The notes under the pieces were generated by a model, which searched no databases, was not told the DNA's origin, and saw only the letters and a program-made list of their open reading frames with translations. This document shows positions 30,631 through 38,129 of a DNA stretch of 64,000 nucleotides, piece by piece. Positions within the stretch are counted from its first letter, which is position 1, and each line of letters opens with the position of its first letter. This stretch comes from Agathobaculum massiliense (GTDB taxonomy: Bacteria > Bacillota > Clostridia > Oscillospirales > Butyricicoccaceae), in the NCBI RefSeq assembly GCF_900291975.1, contig NZ_OMPN01000001.1, forward strand, positions 1,922,001-1,986,000. Direction: 5' to 3'. Made by a program: the position numbers and the translations under genes.

Positions 30631-32145
30631 ATGGCACAGGAATATGCAGACGAGCATCGTCTGATCCGCTACCGCGGCGGGCGGGCGCGCGACATCACCG
30701 CCTTTGCGGGCAACCTGCAGGCCGTGGACGAGCTGAACGCGCTCAGCGTGGAGCTGTCCTTTGACGTGATCACCGCGCCGTGGGACGGCTATGTGGAGAA
30801 AAACCTCGTGACGCCGGGCGACAAGCTGCGCCTGGTCAACCACGACAGGACCGTGTTTGCCGGACAGGTGGAGCGCGTCGGGCTGGACGGCAGCGCGACC
30901 GCTTACGACCGCGGCTGGTACCTCAATAAGAGTACGATCATCCTGCAGGCGTCCGGCATAGCGGCGGACGAGGCGATCCGGCGCGCCTGCGCCAAGGCGG
31001 GCGTGGGCGTGGCCGAGGTGTGCAGCCTGCCTGCCAAAGTCACACAGGTCTGGACGGGCGACACGCCCGCGGACATCATCAGCGAGATACTGGAGGCGTG
31101 CGCGGCCGAGACCGGCAGGCAGTACCAGTATTTTGTGTCGGACGAGGGGCTGACCGTGCGGGAGCTGCCCACGGCGGCGGTCAAGGCGTACCACAAGCCC
31201 GCGGACAATCTCGCGGCGTTTGACATCACCTGGGCGCTGGGGCAGGTTTCGGGCGAGGACAGCATCGCGGAGCTGCGCAACGCGGTGGTGATCGCCGCCG
31301 AGCAGGACGGCAGGGCGTACATTGGTGCGCAGGCGTCGAACGGCGCGAGCGTGGAGCGGTTCGGCTTTTTGCAGCATGTGGAGACCGTGACAAGCGACCC
31401 GGGCGACGCGCGGCTCCGGCAGATAGCAGGCAACCTGCTCGCGCGGCTCGACCGCGTGGGGCGCACGCGCACCATCAGCGAGATATGGGGCTGCGACGAG
31501 GTGACGAGCGGCGTGGTGCTGGATTTCAACAGCCCCGCGTTCGGCGTGTCCGGCCGGAACAGGGTGACGCGCGTCACCCACCACTACGGCGGCGCGGGAC
31601 ACACGATGGAGCTGGAACTCGAGGCGCTGGACGAGCCGCGCGCGGCGGGTACAACGGACACGGTGAGCGTATACGGCCTGCCGGACGATATTGGCAGCGC
31701 GGGCGGCGCGGACGGTGTGACGGTAGGCGGTGGGGACGGCTCGGCCGCAGCCTTTGTGTCGGCCGCGCAGGGAGAAGTCGGCTACCGCGAGGGCGCGGGC
31801 AACCGGAACAAATACGGCCAGTGGGCCGGTATGGACGGCGTTGCCTGGTGCGTGATCTTTGTCTGCTGGTGCGCGGCGCAGGCGGGCGCGCCCATCCCGA
31901 CCGGATACAGCTATGTCGGGGACATGTCGAGCTATTTCCAGTCGCGCGGGATGTACCGCACGGTGGCGAGCGGCTACATCCCCAAGGCGGGCGACCTGAT
32001 GATACAGGGCGACCGGCACATCGGCATCGTGCGCAGCGCGTCCCGCGCGGGCGTGCAGACCGTGGAAGGCAACTATTCGGACAGCGTGGCAAATGTGACG
32101 CGGTATTACAGCGAGATCAGCGGCTTTTGCACGCCGTGGGGGTAA
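30631..32145 (+). CDS. tail hub protein XkdQ/gpD-like fused to CHAP hydrolase
   Basis: A 504-residue protein. Residues 1-350 match the XkdQ/gp27-like hub (LVTPGDKLRLVNHDRTVFAG, VTQVWTGDTPADIISEILEA, HHYGGAGHTMELELEALDEP). After a Gly-rich linker, residues 375-504 form a CHAP amidase/endopeptidase with catalytic Cys in MDGVAWCVIFVCW, His in GDRHIGIVRS and the final TVEGNYSD. The phage therefore carries a tail-tip peptidoglycan hydrolase for entry. ATG 30631 follows GGGAGG. Confidence 0.9.
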   Translation: MAQEYADEHRLIRYRGGRARDITAFAGNLQAVDELNALSVELSFDVITAPWDGYVEKNLVTPGDKLRLVNHDRTVFAGQVERVGLDGSATAYDRGWYLNKSTIILQASGIAADEAIRRACAKAGVGVAEVCSLPAKVTQVWTGDTPADIISEILEACAAETGRQYQYFVSDEGLTVRELPTAAVKAYHKPADNLAAFDITWALGQVSGEDSIAELRNAVVIAAEQDGRAYIGAQASNGASVERFGFLQHVETVTSDPGDARLRQIAGNLLARLDRVGRTRTISEIWGCDEVTSGVVLDFNSPAFGVSGRNRVTRVTHHYGGAGHTMELELEALDEPRAAGTTDTVSVYGLPDDIGSAGGADGVTVGGGDGSAAAFVSAAQGEVGYREGAGNRNKYGQWAGMDGVAWCVIFVCWCAAQAGAPIPTGYSYVGDMSSYFQSRGMYRTVASGYIPKAGDLMIQGDRHIGIVRSASRAGVQTVEGNYSDSVANVTRYYSEISGFCTPWG

Positions 32146-32151
32146 ACAGGC

Positions 32152-32403
32152 ATGGCATATGATTATGAAATGGCGCAGCGGCTCCGGCGGCTCGGCCGGT
32201 ATCAGCCGCCGCCCGCGTGGCATGAGGCGGTATGCGCGGCGGTTTCGCCGCCGACCTTTTCCGTGATGGAGGGGAACGCCCTCTTTACTGCGGAAAACGG
32301 CCTGACCATGACGGCGACCGCCGCCGCGCGGGAGTGGCACAGCGGCGACAAGGCCGCGGCGGTCCTGTCCGGCGGCTTGCTGCTGGTGATCGACAAAATA
32401 TGA
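32152..32403 (+). CDS. small baseplate protein (DUF2577/XkdR-region)
   Basis: An 83-residue protein that starts MAYDYEMAQRLRRLGRY and ends AVLSGGLLLVIDKI, the usual ending of short baseplate proteins with a GD..AV..GG...V.DK pattern. It follows the hub gene by 6 bp. The peptide-bearing inverted-repeat unit A starts right after its stop. Confidence 0.7.
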   Translation: MAYDYEMAQRLRRLGRYQPPPAWHEAVCAAVSPPTFSVMEGNALFTAENGLTMTATAAAREWHSGDKAAAVLSGGLLLVIDKI

Positions 32404-32430
32404 AAAAGCCGCCCCGAGGGGCGGCGAGGA

Positions 32431-32460
32431 TGGACAAGGAACGACGGCGTGTGCTATAAT
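32431..32460 (+). promoter_or_regulatory. unit A sense promoter
   Basis: TGGACA (32431-32436), 18 bp, TATAAT (32455-32460). Confidence 0.7.
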
Positions 32461-32520
32461 ACAGGCGGACGCTGTTACATATGGCGGTCAGCCCACTCCC
32501 CATGAAGGGGGTGATGCTTT

Positions 32521-32592
32521 ATGAGACGATTCGTAAGAATTGTGATATGGGCAATCCTGTTGCTACATATTTTGCTTATAAAAGCGCGTTGA
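32521..32592 (+). CDS. 23-residue hydrophobic peptide, unit A
   Basis: ATG 32521 has GGGGGTGAT 5 bases upstream. The peptide is an Arg-rich start (MRRFVR), a hydrophobic helix (IVIWAILLLHILLI) and a KAR end. It would insert in the membrane, like type I toxins. It shares the L-L-x-I-L-x-I-K/Y-A ending with the peptides of units B and C. Only three related copies in one prophage, each with the same surroundings, make this short ORF credible. Confidence 0.7.
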   Translation: MRRFVRIVIWAILLLHILLIKAR

Positions 32593-32675
32593 CCGCTCGG
32601 TGGCACCCGAAACGGTCAACTTGTGTTGAGTGTAAGTAGGGGCTGACCGCTGTAACAGCGTCCCTTTGTATCTGT

Positions 32676-32705
32676 ATTATAACGCGCGCGCCCCGTCTTT
32701 GTCAA
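32676..32705 (-). promoter_or_regulatory. unit A antisense promoter
   Basis: Read leftward: TTGACA (32705-32700), 18 bp, TATAAT (32681-32676). Perfect consensus hexamers, stronger than the sense promoter. The RNA would run to the terminator at 32403-32425, about 265 nt. Confidence 0.8.
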
Positions 32706-32729
32706 GCCGCCCACAAGGGACGGCAGGCG

Positions 32730-32759
32730 TAGACAAAGAACGACGGCGTGTGCTATAAT
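32730..32759 (+). promoter_or_regulatory. unit B sense promoter
   Basis: TAGACA (32730-32735), 18 bp, TATAAT (32754-32759). The 18-bp spacer carries the same CGACGGCGTGTGC as unit A. Confidence 0.7.
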
Positions 32760-32834
32760 ACAGGTGGACGCTGTTACATATGGCGGTCAGGCTCATTTTC
32801 CCCCGTTCGTCTCGGGCGGAGGGAGGTGAGGCGA

Positions 32835-32909
32835 ATGTGGAGAAAAGCCTTTCGGCTTCTGATATGCGCAAGCGTGCTGCTGCGTATTTTATCCATAAAA
32901 GCGTTCTGA
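32835..32909 (+). CDS. 24-residue hydrophobic peptide, unit B
   Basis: ATG 32835 follows GGGAGGTGAGGCGA. Key residues: start MWRKAFR, Cys11, LLRILSIKAF ending. It is clearly related to the unit C peptide (M-W-x-K-x-F-R ... C ... LL-x-IL-x-I-x-A). Probably a membrane peptide. Confidence 0.7.
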   Translation: MWRKAFRLLICASVLLRILSIKAF

Positions 32910-32995
32910 CCGCTCGGCTGGTACCCAAGCGGTCAGAGGTTTAACTTTGATTGCATAAGGGCCTGATCGTTGTAACAGCGTCCCTTTGTATCTGT

Positions 32996-33025
32996 ATTAT
33001 AACGCGCGCGCCCCGTCTTTGTCAA
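32996..33025 (-). promoter_or_regulatory. unit B antisense promoter
   Basis: Read leftward: TTGACA (33025-33020), 18 bp, TATAAT (33001-32996). A GCCGTCC/GGGCGGC stem between units A and B may end this RNA. Confidence 0.75.
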
Positions 33026-33050
33026 GCACGGCAAGGACGGGGCGCTTTTG
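33008..33050 (+). terminator. terminator of unit B sense RNA
   Basis: GCGCCCCGTC (33008-33017) pairs with GACGGGGCGC (33036-33045), followed by TTTTGTTTTG. It overlaps the antisense promoter. Confidence 0.7.
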
Positions 33051-33070
33051 TTTTGCAGGGAGGTGTATCA

Positions 33071-33529
33071 ATGACGCAGACCATCTTTCCGGTGATCCCG
33101 ACCGACATCCCCGCGCAGGCGGCGGCCGGCATCGGCCGCGCGCCCGCGTTCCAGTGGGAGGAGGATGGCCGGAGCGGGGCGTTTCAGCTGGTGGACGGGG
33201 CGCTGAAAGAGCGGACGGGCGTGGAGGCGGTCAAACAGTGGTTTGAGCTGATGCTGCGGCAGACGCCGGGCGCTGTACCGGTTTACCGTACGGACAGCTC
33301 GACCCTGCCGGGCGTGGACCGCACGCTGCTCGACCGCCGCATGCCGGAGGGCTGGGTGCAGGCCGAAATCGAGCGGAACGTCCGCGAGACGGCGGCGTTC
33401 TGCCCGGCGGTGCGCACGGTGGACAGCTTCGCGTTTACGCGGCTGCGGCGCGGCCTGCAGGTGGCGTTCACCGCGCGCCTGCACACGGAGGAAACAGTGG
33501 AGGTGAGCGCCTATGTCGGCGGCGAGTGA
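33071..33529 (+). CDS. baseplate protein XkdS-like (DUF2634)
   Basis: A 152-residue protein of the gp25/XkdS type: TIFPVIPTDIPAQ, GAFQLVDGALKERTGVEAVK, QWFELMLRQTPG, GVDRTLLDRRMPEGWVQAEI. It forms part of the baseplate wedge. ATG 33071 has GGGAGG 7 bases upstream. It overlaps the baseplate J gene by 17 bp. Confidence 0.85.
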   Translation: MTQTIFPVIPTDIPAQAAAGIGRAPAFQWEEDGRSGAFQLVDGALKERTGVEAVKQWFELMLRQTPGAVPVYRTDSSTLPGVDRTLLDRRMPEGWVQAEIERNVRETAAFCPAVRTVDSFAFTRLRRGLQVAFTARLHTEETVEVSAYVGGE

Positions 33530-34577
33530 TATCCTGCAGGAGTTGCTGGCGGCAATGCCGGACAGCTATCAGAAAACCATCGGCTTCCCCACCTACGACC
33601 TGCTGGCGGCCGCCGCGCTGCGCATGGAGGGGACGGACGCCGAGCTTGAGGCGGCGAAAGCCAAGCTCGACCCTGAAAACCTGACGGGGGACGAGCTGGA
33701 CCGCTATATCTTCCCGCGCACCGGCCTGGAGCGCCGTCAGGCGACGTTCGCGCACGGCGTGGTGCATGTGACCGGCACGGGGACCGTGAGCGAGGGCGAC
33801 CTGTTTGAGAGCGGGGGCGGCGTGCAGTTTTACGCCACGCAGGCCGTCCAGATCACCGGCGAGGGCGATGTACCCGTGACCTGCCGTCAGGACGGGGCGG
33901 CGGGCAACCTGCCCGCGCACAGCGTGACGCAGATGCCGGTGACGATCGCGGGCATATCGGCCTGCGACAACCCCGCACCCATGACCGGTGGCTACGACGA
34001 GGAGGACGACGCGGCCTATTACGAGCGGCATCTGCTCAAGGTGCGCACGCCGCCCACGTCGGGCAACATCTACCAGTACCAGAGCTGGGCGCTGGAGGTC
34101 GCGGGCGTGGGCCGTGTGAAGGTGTTCCCGCTGGGCCACGGGGACAACACGGTGGACGTGGTGCTGGTGGACAGCACGGGCCAGCCCGCGGCTGAGGAGC
34201 TGGTAAAGTCGGTGCAGGACTACATCGATCCGGACAGCACGGGCGAGGGCTACGGGCAGGCTCCGATCGGGGCGCGGTGCTATGTCAGCGCGGCGACGGG
34301 AAAGGCCGGTGCCGTCTCCTGCACGGTGTCCAAACTGAACACCGGAGACGAGGACGGGGCAGTGACCGCAGCGGTCAAGGCGGCGATTGCGGACTATCTG
34401 GCCGAGATCGCGTTTGAGCAGGATTTTGTCAGCTACGGCCAGATCGCGGCGGCGATCCTGAGCGCGGAGGGCGTACTGGATTTTGAAAACCTTGCGGTAA
34501 ACGGCGGCACGGCCAACGTTGCCATAGGGGAGCGGGAGTGCGCCGTACTCGGGGAGGTGGCAATTACCTATGCCTGA
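33513..34577 (+). CDS. baseplate J protein (XkdT-like)
   Basis: A 354-residue baseplate J family protein: SYQKTIGFPTYDLLAAAALR, GDELDRYIFPRTGLERRQAT, the central VPVTCRQDGAAGNLPAHSVT and YYERHLLKVRTPPTSGNIYQ. It joins wedge and hub in contractile phages. ATG 33513 lies inside the XkdS-like gene. Motif copy 6 lies in its last third. Confidence 0.92.
   Translation: MSAASDILQELLAAMPDSYQKTIGFPTYDLLAAAALRMEGTDAELEAAKAKLDPENLTGDELDRYIFPRTGLERRQATFAHGVVHVTGTGTVSEGDLFESGGGVQFYATQAVQITGEGDVPVTCRQDGAAGNLPAHSVTQMPVTIAGISACDNPAPMTGGYDEEDDAAYYERHLLKVRTPPTSGNIYQYQSWALEVAGVGRVKVFPLGHGDNTVDVVLVDSTGQPAAEELVKSVQDYIDPDSTGEGYGQAPIGARCYVSAATGKAGAVSCTVSKLNTGDEDGAVTAAVKAAIADYLAEIAFEQDFVSYGQIAAAILSAEGVLDFENLAVNGGTANVAIGERECAVLGEVAITYA
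34326..34342 (+). repeat. 17-bp dispersed motif, copy 6
   Basis: GTGTCCAAACTGAACAC, inside the baseplate J gene (codons for VSKLNT). Confidence 0.75.
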
Positions 34578-35115
34578 ATATGACGACATGCTGCGCAGCC
34601 TGCCGTCCGCATACCGGCGCGACCCGTGGGTGACCGGCCTGCTGGGCGCGGTGGCGGGCGTGGACAGCGCCCAGCGCGCGGACGCTGCCGAGACCGCGGA
34701 CCAGATGTTTCTGGACAGCATGACCTGGCTGCTGCCTGTTGAGGAGCGCGAGGCGGGGCTGACGCCCGAAAAGGGCGCGTCCATCGAGGACCGGCGCGCG
34801 GCGCTGGCCGCGAAATGGCGCAGCCTGTCCGGCAAGTGCGACATTGAGCTGATCCGCACCATCTGCGGGAGCTGGAACGGCATCGCGGCCGAGGTGACCT
34901 ATGACGGGGTATCGTGCGTTACGATCCTGTTCCGCTCCACGGCAGGCATGCCAGGCAACATGGAGAGTGTGCGGCGCGCGCTGCGCGAGGTCATCCCCGC
35001 ACACCTGCGGTATGAGATCACCGCGGCGCTGCTGCGCCAGGGCGGGAGCCGGACGTACAGCGCGGCCGCAGGGACGCGGGCCAAACATTACGGAGAACAC
35101 GAGGTGATGCTATGA
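34570..35115 (+). CDS. DUF2313/XkdU-like baseplate protein
   Basis: A 181-residue YmfQ/XkdU protein: DDMLRSLPSAYRRDPWVTGL, DQMFLDSMTWLLPVEEREAG, SIEDRRAALAAKWRSLSGKC. It overlaps baseplate J by 8 bp and the fibre by 4 bp. It connects wedge and tail fibre. Confidence 0.88.
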   Translation: MPEYDDMLRSLPSAYRRDPWVTGLLGAVAGVDSAQRADAAETADQMFLDSMTWLLPVEEREAGLTPEKGASIEDRRAALAAKWRSLSGKCDIELIRTICGSWNGIAAEVTYDGVSCVTILFRSTAGMPGNMESVRRALREVIPAHLRYEITAALLRQGGSRTYSAAAGTRAKHYGEHEVML

Positions 35116-36029
35116 GTTGGACAAATGCGGCGGTCACGGCCGCGGGACACGCCCTGCAGGCGGCGCTCGTCGGCACGGGCAAGGGGCTGGTATTCACGCG
35201 CGCGGCAAGCGGCGCGGGGCTGGCCGCCGGAACGCTGGAGGAGCAGACCGCAGTCACGGACGAGCGGCAGGCGCTCTCCCTGCAGCCCGCGCAGGTGCTG
35301 GAGGGCGCAAAGGTACGGGTGCGGGCGGTACTGGTCAACACCGGCCTTTCGGCGGGCTACACCATGCGCCAGCTTGGCTTTTACGCGCGCGCCGAGGACA
35401 GCGGGGACGAGGTGCTGTATGCGCTGGTGCAGGACGAGGCGGGCGACCCCATCCCAGCCGCAGCGGAAAGCCCGGGCTTTTCGGTGGACTGGACGTATGT
35501 TTTTAGTTTTGGCAACGCGGCCAAAGTGACGGTGGAGCTGGACCCTGCGGGTGTGATCGGCTGGGGCGCGGTCGGCCAGCCGGACGGCGTGGCGGGGCTT
35601 GGGCCGGACGGCAAGGTGCCGGAGGAGCAGCTGCCGGATATGACGGTCGATTTGTCCGGCGACAAGGCGGCCGGTATCCTGCCGCTGGCAAAGGGCGGCA
35701 CGGGCGCGTCAGCGGCGCAGGGCGCGCGGACTAATTTAGAGGTGGCAAAGCCGGTGCGGACGACGGTGTCGTTCCCCACGGCCGGCTGGACGCTGTCCGG
35801 CAGCGTATACACGCAGACGGTGAGCTGCAGCGTGGCGAAAGCGGCCATGAAATACGCCAACATCGGCCCGCAGTACTCCACGGATGCGTCCGCGCGCAAA
35901 CTGGAGCAGGAGGCGTATGCCCTGATCGCCTATGTCGATACCGCGGACGGGCAGCTTGTGGCTACCTGCTGGGGCAACGAGAAGCCCGCGGTCAACCTGA
36001 CGCTGATATTCGAGGGAGGGGTGGACTGA
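35112..36029 (+). CDS. tail fibre protein
   Basis: A 305-residue fibre. The N-terminal 150 residues match phage tail-fibre attachment domains (WTNAAVTAAGHALQAALVGT, GYTMRQLGFYARAEDSGDEV). A hinge PDGVAGLGPDGKVPEEQLPD and the LPLAKGGTGASAAQGARTNL collar repeat follow. The C-terminal part is variable and should touch the receptor or carry the tip. Its TGA overlaps the ATG of the first tail-tip cassette (TGATG). Confidence 0.88.
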   Translation: MSWTNAAVTAAGHALQAALVGTGKGLVFTRAASGAGLAAGTLEEQTAVTDERQALSLQPAQVLEGAKVRVRAVLVNTGLSAGYTMRQLGFYARAEDSGDEVLYALVQDEAGDPIPAAAESPGFSVDWTYVFSFGNAAKVTVELDPAGVIGWGAVGQPDGVAGLGPDGKVPEEQLPDMTVDLSGDKAAGILPLAKGGTGASAAQGARTNLEVAKPVRTTVSFPTAGWTLSGSVYTQTVSCSVAKAAMKYANIGPQYSTDASARKLEQEAYALIAYVDTADGQLVATCWGNEKPAVNLTLIFEGGVD

Positions 36030-36331
36030 TGCGGACAATAGCGGGCGGGGGCGGCGTGAAAGAGCCGTCGTTCAAGGTATCCTCTATAAAAAAGGTCGAA
36101 GTCCCCAGTGGAGGAAGCCTGTATGTGGGGGACTACCGCATGGTTGCGGCAGCGGCGAGCAGTAACCGGTATCAGGTGCTTTTCCCTGACTATGGATTCT
36201 ATATTGATGTGGATTATAACAACGGCAGTATTATTTCATCGAGTCAGTTTAATAAGAACCACTATAACCAGAACACCAAAACGCTGACATGGCAATACGG
36301 CGATCAATCCCCGATGTATGGCTTCAAATAG
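36029..36331 (+). CDS. tail-tip cassette 1
   Basis: A 100-residue beta-rich protein, start MRTIAGGGGVKEPSF, then VEVPSGGSLYVGDYRMVAAA and an Asn/Tyr-rich end. The opening MR-x-I resembles the other cassettes at 37427-38913. It is translationally coupled to the fibre (TGATG). Small size, beta content and position suggest a receptor-binding tip or fibre partner. No family recognised. Confidence 0.7.
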   Translation: MRTIAGGGGVKEPSFKVSSIKKVEVPSGGSLYVGDYRMVAAAASSNRYQVLFPDYGFYIDVDYNNGSIISSSQFNKNHYNQNTKTLTWQYGDQSPMYGFK

Positions 36332-36343
36332 GGAGGTGCATCA

Positions 36344-36964
36344 ATGAAGCTGCTTACAAACGATAAGACCTATGAGGGCGTCACGTTCCGGCCGACGGCG
36401 GACGGGTGCGTGATCACGGCGCGGGAGGCCATAGAGCCGGGCGGGGTACTGGTGATAGAGGCGGACGACGGCGCGGAGCTGTGCCGCTACACGGTGGCGG
36501 ACTGGCTGCGGTGCGAGACGGACGGGGGTACGCTGACGCTATCCAACAGCCCGGCGCCGGAGCCGCCGCCCGCGCCAGGGCTGGACACGCTGCGCGAGGC
36601 GCGGCAGGAGGCAAACAAGCAGGCGCTCGCGGACTGGCTGGCTGCGCATCCGCTCGCCTGGACGGACGGCCAGACCTACGGCGTGACGCAGGAGGATCAG
36701 GATGAGCTGGCGCTCAACCTGATGCAGTACCAGCTTGCGGTGCAGGCGCGGCAGGAGGCGGTGCTGGAGTGGCATGCGCAGAAGCAGGCGTGCAGGGTAT
36801 TCACGGCGGAGGAGTACACGGCGCTCTCGCTGGCGATTGCCGCGTATGTTTACCCGTACCGGCGGTATCAGGAAACGGTCAAGGCCGCGATCTGGGCGGC
36901 GGAGAGTGAGGAGGAGATCAATGCGGTGCAGATCGATTACAGCACGGTCGCTGGCGCTGCATAG
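36344..36964 (+). CDS. phage tail protein, DUF4376-like
   Basis: A 206-residue protein. The N-terminal part is beta (LTNDKTYEGVTFRPTADGCV). A Pro-rich linker (PAPEPPPAPG) leads to a helical DUF4376-type domain with HPLAWTDGQTYGVTQEDQDE, LALNLMQYQLAVQ and ending YSTVAGAA. Such proteins follow tail fibres and may act as fibre chaperones. GGGAGG precedes ATG 36344. Confidence 0.8.
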   Translation: MKLLTNDKTYEGVTFRPTADGCVITAREAIEPGGVLVIEADDGAELCRYTVADWLRCETDGGTLTLSNSPAPEPPPAPGLDTLREARQEANKQALADWLAAHPLAWTDGQTYGVTQEDQDELALNLMQYQLAVQARQEAVLEWHAQKQACRVFTAEEYTALSLAIAAYVYPYRRYQETVKAAIWAAESEEEINAVQIDYSTVAGAA

Positions 36965-37355
36965 CGGCATGGCCGTGCTCGGCGGGCTGGCGTACATGGG
37001 CATAGAGCTGCTCTGGCGAGGGCGCACCCATTGGACGATGGGCGTGCTGGGCGGCGTGTGCTTTGTGCTGATCGGCCTGCTGGACGAGGTGCAGGAGCAC
37101 CCGCCGCTGCCGCTGCAGATGCTGCAGGGCGCGGCGATCGTGACAGGGCTGGAGCTGCTCGTGGGGCTGGTGGTCAACCGCTGGCTCGGCTGGGGCGTGT
37201 GGGACTACTCGGACATGCCCTGCAACCTTTGGGGGCAGGTATGCCCGCAGTTTTCGGCGGCGTGGTTCGGGCTGAGCTTTGTTGCCGTAAAGGTGGAAAA
37301 CCTGCTGCATTGGCTTCTAAAAGGAGGAAAAAGTTGTGAAAACAGCGAAAAATAA
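36921..37355 (+). CDS. multi-span membrane protein, putative ABC-transporter type IV-like
   Basis: A 144-residue membrane protein with four hydrophobic segments and WLGWGVWDYSDMPCNLWGQV, CPQFSAAWFGLSFVAVKVEN. The W-DYS-x-x-P-x-N-L-x-GQ-x-CPQF stretch is the mark of the PF06541 putative type IV transporter family, also found as short phage versions. ATG 36921 has GGAGG upstream and lies inside the preceding gene. Its role in the phage is unknown, possibly lysis or exclusion. Confidence 0.8.
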   Translation: MRCRSITARSLALHSGMAVLGGLAYMGIELLWRGRTHWTMGVLGGVCFVLIGLLDEVQEHPPLPLQMLQGAAIVTGLELLVGLVVNRWLGWGVWDYSDMPCNLWGQVCPQFSAAWFGLSFVAVKVENLLHWLLKGGKSCENSEK

Positions 37356-37430
37356 TCGTGGGGGGTGCTTAAAGCACGGTTTAAGTGCGGATTTTCCCAA
37401 AACGGCACAGAGGGGCGGTGCCGCGTATGA
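37336..37430 (+). other. leader ORF with G6 tract before cassette 2
   Basis: GTG 37336 has AAGGAGG 8 bases upstream. The start is MKTAKNNRGG. The G6 tract is 37360-37365. As sequenced, the frame reads past the cassette start in a different frame. With one extra G the leader would read GGV-L-K-x-RF... GTEGRCRV and stop at TGA 37428-37430, overlapping cassette ATG 37427. This mirrors the working leader before cassette 4. Confidence 0.5.
37360..37365 (+). repeat. G6 homopolymer, possible phase-variation tract
   Basis: Six G residues inside the leader before cassette 2, followed by a CTTAAA/TTTAAG hairpin. Confidence 0.6.
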
Positions 37431-37729
37431 GATGCAACATGACGCGGGAGACCGCGCAAGCGGTTTCGCCAATACAATACTTCAAAACAGCGACCGTGGA
37501 AATTCCGAATTACAGTACTTCTTATACAATAAACATGGGGTTCACACCAAAAGCTGTGCTTCTGATAACAGACAAACATGTAGCCTTTGGATGCGCGCTG
37601 ACAGGGTTTTCTGTTACAGTACAAGGTCAAAATCATTGGGACGATATGCTGGAAATCGTATCGAATGGGATCCGGTTGAGCGGCAGCCTTTATCCAAGCT
37701 CAAATCTCTGCTATGTCGCCTTTGGATAG
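37427..37729 (+). CDS. tail-tip cassette 2
   Basis: A 100-residue beta-rich protein, start MRCNMTRETAQAVSPIQYFK, with TATVEIPNYSTSYTINMGFT and a C-terminal YPSSNLCYVAFG. The start codon follows a GGCAC...GTGCC hairpin that hides GGCGGT, the only ribosome-site-like sequence. The upstream leader lies one base out of the frame that would couple to this ATG, so the gene may be off in this isolate. Related in N terminus to the other cassettes, unrelated in body. Confidence 0.65.
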   Translation: MRCNMTRETAQAVSPIQYFKTATVEIPNYSTSYTINMGFTPKAVLLITDKHVAFGCALTGFSVTVQGQNHWDDMLEIVSNGIRLSGSLYPSSNLCYVAFG

Positions 37730-37754
37730 CAGGCCGCCGGAAGGCGGTGGCCGT

Positions 37755-38093
37755 ATGAGGTGTATCATGGCGGGGCAGGCTGGCGTTGAGGAGATGCAGT
37801 GCTACACATACACAAAGGAGATCTCGACCGCTAACTACACCGAGCCGCTGCGCATCCCGAATCAATTTACGATAGAGGGGGAGCTGAGGCTGTACGGGCA
37901 TGTACCGCTGTACAATTACGGCGGCAAAATGTCCGGCACGTTTGAAAACACGGTTTACGCTGGTGACGAGATGCCTGGCTCCGCAACGCTGACTATATCA
38001 GAAAGCGCGCAGTATATCACAGTGGCCGCGCCCTATGGCTTTATGCATGGGAACACAGTGCGGGTGCTGCTGATGAAAACGCGCAACAGTTAG
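37755..38093 (+). CDS. tail-tip cassette 3
   Basis: A 112-residue beta-rich protein, start MRCIMAGQAGVEEMQCYTYT, with LRIPNQFTIEGELRLYGHVP and a C terminus VRVLLMKTRNS. It follows cassette 2 by 25 bp made of the GCCGCC-GGAA-GGCGGTGGC hairpin. In frame, the junction reads PPEGGGR before MRCIM. Body unrelated to its neighbours. Confidence 0.65.
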   Translation: MRCIMAGQAGVEEMQCYTYTKEISTANYTEPLRIPNQFTIEGELRLYGHVPLYNYGGKMSGTFENTVYAGDEMPGSATLTISESAQYITVAAPYGFMHGNTVRVLLMKTRNS

Positions 38094-38129
38094 CGGAAAA
38101 TGCCGATATGCTGCTGGAAAGGAGTTAAA

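Larger units (their letters stand above)
32404..32711. repeat. inverted-repeat unit A (type I toxin-antitoxin-like)
   Basis: In order: a hairpin with A-run (32403-32425), which is a terminator for leftward RNA; sense promoter TGGACA/TATAAT (32431-32460); GGACGCTGTTACA (32467-32479); the peptide gene (32521-32592); a stop-codon hairpin (GTTGACCG/CGGTCAAC); TGTAACAGCGTCC (32651-32663); and antisense promoter TTGACA/TATAAT read leftward (32705-32676). The 5' parts of both RNAs are nearly the same because the ends are inverted repeats. The antisense RNA would cover the whole peptide gene. Confidence 0.8.
32712..33050. repeat. inverted-repeat unit B (type I toxin-antitoxin-like)
   Basis: A tandem second copy of the unit A layout: sense promoter TAGACA/TATAAT (32730-32759), GGACGCTGTTACA near 32766, peptide gene (32835-32909), stop-codon hairpin (CTGACCGCT/AGCGGTCAG), TGTAACAGCGTCC (32971-32983), antisense promoter (33025-32996), sense terminator (33008-33050). 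Outer parts are nearly identical to unit A while the peptide region has diverged, the pattern expected if regulatory RNA parts are under strong constraint. Confidence 0.8.

Noticed and set aside
37336-37758. The 140-codon frame from GTG 37336 as a gene overlapping cassette 2
   Set aside because: After the leader part the product is Arg/Ser/Cys-rich shadow sequence of cassette 2. Only the first part has similarity to the leader of cassette 4.
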